Below, one piece after another: positions 6,815 through 12,476 of a stretch of DNA of 12,476 bases. This DNA comes from JAFTYR01 sp964571375 (GTDB lineage Bacteria; Pseudomonadota; Gammaproteobacteria; Burkholderiales; Burkholderiaceae_F), in contig CAZNBL010000041.1 in the NCBI GenBank assembly GCA_964571375.1, positions 1-12,476 on the forward strand, read 5' to 3'. The notes under the pieces were generated by a model, which had not been told where the DNA came from, searched no databases, and saw only the letters and a list, made by a program, of their open reading frames with translations. The position numbers were made by a program, and so were the translations under genes. The first letter of the stretch is position 1; each line of letters opens with the position of its first letter.

Positions 6815-7828
6815 TTACTTAGCGAGCATCATTGCGCGTGCTGTGTCGAGCATGCGGCAGGAGAAGCCCCATTCGTTGTCGTACCAGGCAACAGCCTTAA
6901 CCATCTTGCCGTCGATAACCTTTGTCAGAGTTGCGTCAAAGACAGAGGAGAAGGAGGAGTGGTTGAAGTCGCTGGAAACGAGCAGTTCGTCGTTATAACC
7001 GAGGATGCCCTTGAGCTCTTCGGACTGGCTGGCTTCGCGGATGATCTGGTTGACTTCTTCAACAGTTGTTTCGCGGCCGGCGACGAATGTCAGGTCGGCA
7101 ACAGAAACGTTGATAGTCGGAACGCGCATTGCGTAACCGTCGAGCTTGCCCTTCATTTCCGGAATGACTTCGCCGACAGCCTTAGCTGCACCGGTCTTAG
7201 TCGGGATGATGTTCTGAGCAGCAGCACGGGCGCGGCGCAGATCCTTGTGCTTGACGTCGGTAAGAACCTGGTCGTTTGTGAAGGAGTGAACAGTTGTCAT
7301 CATGCCGCTGACGATGCCGAGCTTGTCCATCAGGGGCTTAACAAACGGGCACATGCAGTTTGTTGTGCAGGAAGCGTTGGAAACGACTGTGTCGCTTGCC
7401 TTGAGAACGTGCTGGTTGACGCCGTATACAACAGTAGCGTCGCAGTTCTTGCCCGGAGCGGAGATCAGAACCTTCTTGGCGCCGGCTTCGAGGTGCTGGG
7501 AAGCGCTTTCCTTATCGCGGAATGCGCCTGTGCATTCGAGAACGACGTCAACTTCGAGTTCCTTCCAGGGGAGCTTCTTCGGATCGCGTTCGGAAACCAG
7601 CTTGATGCGGTCGCCGTTGACGATGAGGTAGCCGTCTTCGTAAGAGACTTCACCGTTGAAACGACCCTGAGCGGTGTCGTACTTTGTCAGATGAACGGTG
7701 CATTCCGGCTTGGCTGTGTCATTGATGGCAACGATTTCAACATCATCCCACTTGCCTTCTTCGTAGTAAGCACGGAGAACGTTGCGGCCGATACGACCAT
7801 AGCCAGTAATGGCAACACGAATTGTCAT
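6815..7828 (-). CDS. gap: Type I glyceraldehyde-3-phosphate dehydrogenase
   Basis: This enzyme oxidatively phosphorylates glyceraldehyde-3-phosphate to 1,3-bisphosphoglycerate, the substrate of the next gene's product. It has 337 residues, the usual length. The Rossmann motif GYGRIGR is at 9-15, the active-site SNASCTTNC at 150-158 with catalytic Cys154, and the partner His181 in TTVHSFTNDQ. RVPTIN (235-240) and WYDNEWGF (315-322) are also typical. Three positions are unusual: Thr8 where most enzymes have Asn (INGFGRIGR), Thr38 after Asp37 where NAD-specific enzymes usually have Leu, and Lys193 where Pro188 is usual; these touch the coenzyme site. The ATG at 7828 has the Shine-Dalgarno AGAGGA inside the last codons of tkt, with three bases between the tkt stop and this start, so translation is probably coupled. 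I judge it to be GapA-type; Epd (erythrose-4-phosphate dehydrogenase) is a less likely alternative. Confidence 0.94.
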   Translation of the reverse strand: MTIRVAITGYGRIGRNVLRAYYEEGKWDDVEIVAINDTAKPECTVHLTKYDTAQGRFNGEVSYEDGYLIVNGDRIKLVSERDPKKLPWKELEVDVVLECTGAFRDKESASQHLEAGAKKVLISAPGKNCDATVVYGVNQHVLKASDTVVSNASCTTNCMCPFVKPLMDKLGIVSGMMTTVHSFTNDQVLTDVKHKDLRRARAAAQNIIPTKTGAAKAVGEVIPEMKGKLDGYAMRVPTINVSVADLTFVAGRETTVEEVNQIIREASQSEELKGILGYNDELLVSSDFNHSSFSSVFDATLTKVIDGKMVKAVAWYDNEWGFSCRMLDTARAMMLAK

Positions 7829-7831
7829 TGT

Positions 7832-9847
7832 TTAATTCCTCTGAGAAATAACCTGTTTAACCGTTTCAACTACATTTTCAACGGTAATACCGAAAAGTTT
7901 GAACAACTGCGGAGCGGGAGCAGACTCGCCGAAACGGTCGATACCGATCACAGTACCGTTACCGCGGACATACTTCCACCACATATCTGTATTGCCTGCT
8001 TCGATGGCAACGATCGGCTTGTCGCCGAGTACTTCTGCCTTATAAGCAGCGTCCTGACGATCGAAGACGTTGGTCGAAGGCATGGAGACAACTCGGGCCT
8101 GAACATTCAGAGCTGCGAGTTGCTTCCAGGCTTCGGCTGCGAGAGAAACTTCGCTGCCGGTAGCAACGAGAGTAACGTCTGCGGCTTCCTTGCCTGCCGG
8201 AGCTTCGAGCATGACATAACCGCCCTTTTCGATGTCGTCGGCATTGATGTCGCCGCGATCGACGAACGGAAGATTCTGACGGGAGAAGATCAGTGTGCTC
8301 GGACCGTCCTTGCGTTCGATAGCGTGAGACCAGGACACCAGTGTTTCAACAGTGTCGGCCGGACGCCACAGATCCATATTCGGCATGATACGGATGCTGT
8401 TGAGGTGTTCGATCGGCTGATGAGTCGGACCGTCTTCACCGAGACCGATGGAGTCGTGGGTGAATACGAAGATGTTACGGATCTTCATGAGCGCAGCCAC
8501 ACGCATGGCGTTGCGTTCATAGTCGGAGAATGTCAGGAATGTTGCGCTGTACGGGATGAAGCCGCCGTAAAGAGCGACACCGTTGGTAATGGCAGCCATA
8601 CCGAATTCACGGACACCGTAGCTGATGTGACGGCCGAGCATGTTGTCGGCGCGAAGCGGCACAACGCCGTTCCAGTTGGTGAGATTGGAACCGGTAAGGT
8701 CGGCAGAACCGCCGAGCAGTTCGGGCAGTGTCGGAGCCAGGGCATTCAGAGCCATCTGGCTGGCCTTGCGGCTGGCAACAGTCTTTTCTTCGCCGGCAGC
8801 TTCGACGATAGCGTTGAGAACAACGTCATCCCAGGCTTCGGGCAGTTCGCCTGCGAGGCGGCGTGTCAGTTCGGCGGCAAGTTCCGGATAGGCTTCTTCG
8901 TACTTATTCCAAAGAGCTGTCCATTCTGCTTCGAGCTTAGCGCCCTTTTCACGGGCATCCCAAGCTTCGTAGACTTCCTGCGGAATTTCGAAGGGGCCGT
9001 ATTCCCAACCGATAGCCTTGCGGGTAGCAGCGATTTCTTCGTCGCCGAGTGCTTCGCCGTGAGCCTTCGGTGTGCCGGCACGGTTCGGAGAACCGAAACC
9101 GATCACTGTCTTGCAGTCGATAAGAGTCGGCTTGTCGGACTTCTTGGCTTCTGCAATAGCGGCGCTGACTGCGTCTGCATCGTGACCGTCGATCGGGCCG
9201 ATAACGTTCCAGCCGTAAGCTTCGAAGCGGCTGCGGTGGTTTTCATCGAACCAGGAAACGACCTTACCGTCGATGGAGATGCCGTTATCGTCGTAAAGAG
9301 CGATCAGCTTGTTGAGCTTCCATACACCTGCCAGGGAGCAGACTTCGTGAGAGATGCCTTCCATGAGGCAGCCGTCGCCGAGGAATGCGTAGGTGTAGTT
9401 GTCGATGATGTCGAAGCCTTCGCGGTTGAATTCGGCAGCGAGCATCTTTTCAGCCAGAGCCATACCGACGGCATTGGCGATACCCTGACCGAGCGGACCG
9501 GTTGTGGTTTCAACACCCGGAGTGACGCCGACTTCAGGATGTCCCGGTGTCTTGCTGTTGAGCTGACGGAAGTTCTTCAGATCTTCAATCGTAAGATCGT
9601 AGCCGCTCAGGTGCAGCAAAGCGTACTGAAGCATGGAACCGTGGCCGTTGCTCAGAATGAAGCGGTCGCGGCCGATCCACTTAGGATCCTGCGGATTGTG
9701 ACGAAGGTGATTGTTCCAGAGAGCAACAGCGATGTCAGCCATACCCATCGGCATACCGGGGTGGCCGGACTTCGCTTTCTGCACTCCGTCCATAGCAAGT
9801 GCACGCAGTGCATTGGCCATGGTCTTGCTGGAGACACTAGAAGACAT
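7832..9847 (-). CDS. tkt: Transketolase
   Basis: This thiamine-diphosphate enzyme moves two-carbon ketol units between sugar phosphates in the non-oxidative pentose phosphate pathway. The product is 671 residues (E. coli 663). The N-terminus MSSSVSSKTMANALRALAMD and SGHPGMPMGMAD (27-38, with His29) align with the family. The ThDP/metal motif starts at GDGCLMEG (157-164) and ends at Asn188 in YDDNG. The pyrimidine-domain Glu414 lies in GVREFGMAA, and HDSIGLGEDGPTHQP (464-478) is the transketolase signature. FGESAPAPQLF (639-649) is in the C-terminal domain. The ATG at 9847 is preferred by alignment although no Shine-Dalgarno precedes it; an internal ATG at residue 10 is less likely. It is the first gene of tkt-gap-pgk, typical of betaproteobacteria, with a candidate promoter 60-90 bases upstream. 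TTA, CTA and TCA codons are avoided throughout, suggesting strong expression. Confidence 0.97.
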   Translation of the reverse strand: MSSSVSSKTMANALRALAMDGVQKAKSGHPGMPMGMADIAVALWNNHLRHNPQDPKWIGRDRFILSNGHGSMLQYALLHLSGYDLTIEDLKNFRQLNSKTPGHPEVGVTPGVETTTGPLGQGIANAVGMALAEKMLAAEFNREGFDIIDNYTYAFLGDGCLMEGISHEVCSLAGVWKLNKLIALYDDNGISIDGKVVSWFDENHRSRFEAYGWNVIGPIDGHDADAVSAAIAEAKKSDKPTLIDCKTVIGFGSPNRAGTPKAHGEALGDEEIAATRKAIGWEYGPFEIPQEVYEAWDAREKGAKLEAEWTALWNKYEEAYPELAAELTRRLAGELPEAWDDVVLNAIVEAAGEEKTVASRKASQMALNALAPTLPELLGGSADLTGSNLTNWNGVVPLRADNMLGRHISYGVREFGMAAITNGVALYGGFIPYSATFLTFSDYERNAMRVAALMKIRNIFVFTHDSIGLGEDGPTHQPIEHLNSIRIMPNMDLWRPADTVETLVSWSHAIERKDGPSTLIFSRQNLPFVDRGDINADDIEKGGYVMLEAPAGKEAADVTLVATGSEVSLAAEAWKQLAALNVQARVVSMPSTNVFDRQDAAYKAEVLGDKPIVAIEAGNTDMWWKYVRGNGTVIGIDRFGESAPAPQLFKLFGITVENVVETVKQVISQRN

Positions 9848-9907
9848 AGTAGATTTATTTGAACGAATTAAAGTTCGTAAGAATCCTGTAAACAGGGCGA
9901 TATCTGC

Positions 9908-9936
9908 ATTTTAACAATTCCCGTCCCCTATGCCTA
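9908..9936 (-). promoter_or_regulatory. Candidate promoter of the tkt-gap-pgk operon
   Basis: Read on the minus strand, a -35-like TAGGCA (9931-9936, 4 of 6) and a 17-base spacer precede TAAAAT (9908-9913, 5 of 6). The spacer ends in TGT, making an extended -10 (TGTTAAAAT). Transcription would start near 9901 and give a leader of about 54 bases. This is a motif match only. Confidence 0.5.
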
Positions 9937-10016
9937 TACACAGCACGGCGCACCTGCTTTTTTACGGCAAAATCGTTGATATTTGTTTCTTCTTTTGCCC
10001 TGCGCACGGCTTTTGC

Positions 10017-10032
10017 GAGCGCCGAAGCGCTC
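10017..10032. repeat. Palindromic hairpin in the tkt-rsmE divergent region
   Basis: GAGCGC (10017-10022) and GCGCTC (10027-10032) form a perfect 6-bp inverted repeat around CGAA. On the minus strand the loop is TTCG with a C-G closing pair. It lies 8 bases upstream of a perfect TATAAT, over the place where a -35 box of the rsmE promoter would be. It could be an operator or an RNA structure; neither is shown. Confidence 0.5.
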
Positions 10033-10040
10033 CGAGTTCG

Positions 10041-10046
10041 TATAAT
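10041..10046 (+). promoter_or_regulatory. Candidate -10 box of the rsmE promoter
   Basis: A perfect TATAAT lies 26 bases before the rsmE ATG, so a transcript would start near 10053 with a leader of about 20 bases. The nearest -35-like hexamer, TTGCGA (10013-10018), is 22 bases away, which is too far for normal spacing. Confidence 0.45.
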
Positions 10047-10072
10047 TTCCAAAAAATCACTACGGATACACC

Positions 10073-10795
10073 ATGGCCGACCCTCGTTTTTTTGTACCTG
10101 ACTGCAATGCCGCAGTCGGAGAATGCGTTACGCTGCCCGATTCTGCAGCTCACCATGCAATGCGTGTATTAAGAATGCGCGAAGGCGATCCGGTTCGAAT
10201 TTTTACCGGACGCGGCATCGAAGCTCACGGACCGATTCACTTCTTTAAAGACGGCGCTTCCGTTGAAATTTCTTCGGTCTGCGAAACTGCACCCGGCAAA
10301 CTTCGCATCACACTGCTTCAGGCACTCGTTTCCAATGAAAAAATGGATTGGATTGTCGAGAAGGCCTGCGAAACCGGCGTTTCCCGTATCGTGATTTACA
10401 GTGCCGCCCGGGGCGAAGTCAAAGTTAATAAAGAAAAGGCAGAAAAGAAGCTCGAACGCTTCCGTAAGACCGTTGTGTCGGCCTGTATGCAGTGCGGACA
10501 AAACTGGTTGCCGGAGATTGTTTATGCCGATCGTTTTGAAGAAGCTCTGACGCTTGCCGAAGGCCGCCGTTTTGTCACGGCTCCGAGCCTTGAAGCAAGT
10601 CCGGCCGGTACTCTGGAAGGTGACGCCGTTTCCTTCCTGATCGGACCGGAAGGCGGCCTGACAGCGCAGGAAATCGACACTGCGGTTAAAACCGGATTTG
10701 AGCCGAGACTGCTCGGCCCGAGAGTGCTGCGCACCGAAACCGCAGGTATTGCCGCTGCGGTCTGGGCACAGACCCTCTGGGGCGATTACATTTAA
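10073..10795 (+). CDS. rsmE: 16S rRNA (uracil-1498-N3)-methyltransferase
   Basis: RsmE methylates N3 of U1498 in helix 44 of 16S rRNA in the assembled 30S subunit, using S-adenosylmethionine. The 240-residue product (E. coli 243) has the N-terminal PUA-like domain, with HHAMRVLRMREGD (27-39), and a C-terminal SPOUT knot domain. The knot motifs are clear: EKMDWIVEKACETGV (89-103), ACMQCGQN (137-144), LIGPEGGLTAQE (189-200) and LGPRVLRTETA (214-224), which bind the cofactor in the trefoil knot. The usual ERS/ERC segment after the first knot motif is replaced by SAARGEV (110-116). The ATG at 10073 matches the family start (MADPRFFVPD); only a weak CGGA precedes it. The gene is divergent from tkt and ends three bases from the stop of the convergent peptidase gene, with no terminator between. 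Confidence 0.95.
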   Translation: MADPRFFVPDCNAAVGECVTLPDSAAHHAMRVLRMREGDPVRIFTGRGIEAHGPIHFFKDGASVEISSVCETAPGKLRITLLQALVSNEKMDWIVEKACETGVSRIVIYSAARGEVKVNKEKAEKKLERFRKTVVSACMQCGQNWLPEIVYADRFEEALTLAEGRRFVTAPSLEASPAGTLEGDAVSFLIGPEGGLTAQEIDTAVKTGFEPRLLGPRVLRTETAGIAAAVWAQTLWGDYI

Positions 10796-10804
10796 CGCTT
10801 AAAT
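10790..10804. repeat. Palindrome formed by two convergent stop codons
   Basis: ATTTAA, CGC and TTAAAT make a 15-base palindrome. The left half is the last Ile codon and TAA stop of rsmE; the right half is the last Ile codon and TAA stop of the peptidase gene on the other strand. The stem is all A/T and has no T-run, so it is not a convincing terminator. Confidence 0.6.
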
Positions 10805-12049
10805 AAGGGGTTCGCGACCGCAGGCACCGGCCAAAGCAGCCGATGTCAGCAGAATAAGCTGCGGCCCCATATGCGTATCCTTCATTTCGAAGTACTCATC
10901 AACCGTATGAGCACCGACTCCGCGGCCGCCCGAGCAGAGACAGGTCGACGGAATATTACGGCTCATCGGAGCATTGGCGTCGGTTGAAGAAAGCGTATAC
11001 GAAGTCTTTTCAATACCGAGCACCTTCTGTGTGCAGCGTGCAGCCTGCAGTACCGGACAGGAATCCGGACGCAAACCGGCCGGACGGTTACCGATCTGAG
11101 TCTTGGTAACCCGAAGCTTCAGAGCTTCATCGGTAACACCCCAATGAGCATTCTCCTCTTCGACTGCCGCATCGAATGCAGCGAGAATGTCTGCTTCGAG
11201 TGCGAGCAGGCTGTCGTTATTGACGCTTCGCATATCGACATCGACTTCACAGTGGGCGGCGATGGTATTGACGCTTGTACCGCCCTTAATCGTTCCGATC
11301 GTGTATGTTGTTTTCGGATCGGCGCTTAAGCGGATGTCTGCAATCTTGGCGCCGGCACGGCACATGGCGTGCACTGCGCTCGGCACTTCGCCGAAGGAAG
11401 CGAAAGAATGACCGCCGGTACCGTCAATAGAAACTCTCCAGCGATGAGAGCCGACTGCGCCGCGAAGAACTCGGCCGACATCGGTACTGTCGATTGCAAT
11501 CATTGCATCGAGTTTATTATTTTCGACGAGATACTTAGAACCTCGGATATCACCGTTACCCTCTTCGCCCACCGTACCGACAAACCAAAGATCGTCGTCG
11601 GTTTCGATGCCGGCAGCTTCATAACAACGCAGAATCTGAAGCAGTGCTCTTAAACCCGAAACGTTATCACCGATGCCGGGAGCGCGGTAGATATTACCTT
11701 CCTGCTTAACTTTGATATCGGTGATGTTGGCAAAAACGCTGTCCATGTGGGCGGCCATTGCCACGACCTTGCCGCCCTTCTTTCCGGGGCGCTTGCCGAT
11801 AACGTTGCCGATACCGTCGATCGTAACGTCCTTTAAGCCGTATTCGCGCATACGGCGAACCACATCTTCGGCTCTCTTCATTTCAGAGAAAGTCGGAGCA
11901 GGAATCTCGCAAAGCTCGATCTGCTCCTGCATGGCGCGGTCAACTTCAGCTTCGGCTACAGCCATCGCTTTTTGAATTTTTTCATCGGCCTTCAGGGATT
12001 CAACAAGATCCAAAACCTTCTGGTCCAACGGAGGAACGGGGTAAGACAC
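10799..12049 (-). CDS. M20-family metallopeptidase (PepT-like)
   Basis: This is a cytoplasmic zinc-dependent peptidase or amidohydrolase of the M20/M25/M40 clan; the exact substrate cannot be told. The product is 416 residues with no signal peptide. The two-metal site is visible: His101 in AHMDSV with Asp103, bridging Asp128 in GIGDNVSG, Glu162-Glu163 in VGEEGNGD (catalytic base and ligand), Asp187 in AIDSTD, and His381 in GVGAHTVDEYF. The lid domain (about 200-310) contains GTGGHSFASFG (210-220) with His214 and IKGGTSVNTIA (254-264). The frame is open to a TTG at 12082, but that codon lies in a terminator hairpin. The GTG at 12049 has the Shine-Dalgarno GAGGAG six bases upstream and is chosen. 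The gene follows a DcuC-type transporter gene, and uptake of dicarboxylates or aspartate alongside peptide breakdown would be consistent, but this link is inference. Confidence 0.88.
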   Translation of the reverse strand: MSYPVPPLDQKVLDLVESLKADEKIQKAMAVAEAEVDRAMQEQIELCEIPAPTFSEMKRAEDVVRRMREYGLKDVTIDGIGNVIGKRPGKKGGKVVAMAAHMDSVFANITDIKVKQEGNIYRAPGIGDNVSGLRALLQILRCYEAAGIETDDDLWFVGTVGEEGNGDIRGSKYLVENNKLDAMIAIDSTDVGRVLRGAVGSHRWRVSIDGTGGHSFASFGEVPSAVHAMCRAGAKIADIRLSADPKTTYTIGTIKGGTSVNTIAAHCEVDVDMRSVNNDSLLALEADILAAFDAAVEEENAHWGVTDEALKLRVTKTQIGNRPAGLRPDSCPVLQAARCTQKVLGIEKTSYTLSSTDANAPMSRNIPSTCLCSGGRGVGAHTVDEYFEMKDTHMGPQLILLTSAALAGACGREPLI

Positions 12050-12055
12050 TTTTAT

Positions 12056-12061
12056 CTCCTC
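12056..12061 (-). promoter_or_regulatory. Ribosome binding site that decides the peptidase start
   Basis: GAGGAG on the minus strand lies six bases before the GTG at 12049-12047. It is the best Shine-Dalgarno in the window and follows directly after the T-rich tail of the upstream terminator (TTTTATTTT). Confidence 0.85.
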
Positions 12062-12062
12062 A

Positions 12063-12091
12063 AAATAAAACGGGCTGCACAAGTGCAGCCC
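12063..12091 (-). terminator. Intrinsic terminator between the transporter and peptidase genes
   Basis: On the minus strand GGGCTGCAC and GTGCAGCCC (12083-12091 and 12072-12080) pair perfectly, in practice as 8 bp with a 4-base loop. A T-rich tract GTTTTATTTT follows at about 12062-12071. It lies 12 bases after the transporter stop and ends next to the peptidase Shine-Dalgarno. It should end or attenuate transcription into the peptidase gene. Confidence 0.82.
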
Positions 12092-12103
12092 TTAAAACAA
12101 AAC

Positions 12104-12476
12104 TTAGTGTGCCATCATGTAGAGGACAGCCAGAACAATCACTGCGGCAGGAGCGGTTCTCTTAACCACTTCAACCGGAGAGACTGCGGCGATACCGGAC
12201 AACAGAATGACGCCGCCGGCAAGCGGGCTGGCCATACGGCCGACACCGGCAGCCATCATGGCGAGATAGCCGAGGCCGTCGATAGTGAGACCGAACTGTT
12301 CGGCGTGAACGGTAACAGCTTCGTTAAATGCGAAGGCTGCGGCGTCGCCGGAACCGGTCAGAACTGCCAGGATGAAGGGACCGACGGAACCGCCGATCTT
12401 GGCAACTTCGTTAGCGTGAGTCAGGTACTGAACGAAAACGTCGATGACGCCAGCGGCACGAAGACCGGCAGCGAAG
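12104..12476 (-). CDS. DcuC-family C4-dicarboxylate transporter, C-terminal part, cut by window edge
   Basis: Only the last 124 residues are visible; the stop TAA is at 12104-12106. The fragment is hydrophobic, Ala/Gly-rich and ends ...VLAVLYMMAH. It contains TGSGDAAAFAFNE, then GLGYLAMMAAGVGRMASPLAGGV and SPVEVVKRTAP in the order seen near the C-terminus of E. coli DcuC (GSGDAP, GRAISPVAG, SPFEVVKRT). DcuC proteins are inner-membrane carriers that export succinate or exchange C4-dicarboxylates under anaerobic conditions. At least three membrane segments can be guessed in the fragment. A terminator follows directly and then an M20 peptidase gene. Other ion-transporter-superfamily carriers are possible because most of the protein is outside the window. 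Confidence 0.78.
   Translation of the reverse strand, partial: FAAGLRAAGVIDVFVQYLTHANEVAKIGGSVGPFILAVLTGSGDAAAFAFNEAVTVHAEQFGLTIDGLGYLAMMAAGVGRMASPLAGGVILLSGIAAVSPVEVVKRTAPAAVIVLAVLYMMAH

Noticed and set aside
5526..6998. 490-codon plus-strand open frame opposite pgk
   Set aside because: Same antisense register effect; it begins in the terminator T-run and has no ribosome binding site.
6959..9862. 967-codon plus-strand open frame opposite gap and tkt
   Set aside because: It runs in the exact antisense register of two unmistakable enzymes and is open because the sense genes avoid TTA, CTA and TCA. Its translation resembles no family I know.
9855..10052. Basic 65-codon minus-strand frame upstream of tkt
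   Set aside because: It would start at TTG with no Shine-Dalgarno, is Arg-rich without a recognisable fold, and overlaps the tkt promoter and the palindrome.
12050..12082. TTG start extending the peptidase by 11 residues
   Set aside because: The extension would begin within a terminator hairpin and read through the strong Shine-Dalgarno that serves the GTG start.

Overview
This window is core bacterial chromosome at moderate GC. It carries eight complete genes and two genes cut by the window edges. The best taxonomic guess is a betaproteobacterium of the order Burkholderiales, possibly a gut Sutterellaceae-type anaerobe. The reasons are a tkt-gap-pgk operon, the grouping of mutL, miaA, purM and an HAD-IB hydrolase, a MutL of the endonuclease type, and a DcuC-type C4-dicarboxylate carrier. 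This placement is inference from gene content and protein resemblance; no search was run.

Layout, left to right. Bases 1-320 (-) hold the N-terminal part of an HAD-IB hydrolase. A 378-base spacer separates it from the divergent purM (699-1730, +). A bidirectional terminator (about 1748-1785) lies between purM and the convergent mutL-miaA pair (4651 to 1791, -), in which the mutL stop and miaA start share one base. A DedA-family membrane protein gene (4797-5453, +) is divergent from mutL. It is convergent with the tkt-gap-pgk operon (9847 to 5547, -), with a second bidirectional terminator (5493-5525) between them. rsmE (10073-10795, +) is divergent from tkt and ends 3 bases from the stop of a convergent M20 peptidase gene (12049 to 10799, -). 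The peptidase lies behind a DcuC-family transporter gene (12104 to beyond 12476, -), with an intrinsic terminator between them.

How they work together. Transketolase, glyceraldehyde-3-phosphate dehydrogenase and phosphoglycerate kinase form a central-carbon operon linking pentose phosphates to triose phosphates and to ATP formation. MutL and MiaA serve mismatch repair and tRNA A37 prenylation, RsmE methylates 16S rRNA, and PurM makes the imidazole ring of purines. The transporter-peptidase pair fits a lifestyle based on amino acids, peptides and dicarboxylates.

I saw no mobile element, CRISPR array, tRNA or rRNA, and no clearly novel multi-gene system. The items most worth a second look are small: unusual coenzyme-site residues in the GAPDH, a contrast between leading genes that lack a Shine-Dalgarno sequence and trailing genes that have one, several hairpins or palindromes at gene junctions, and a gene order that looks rearranged around purM.
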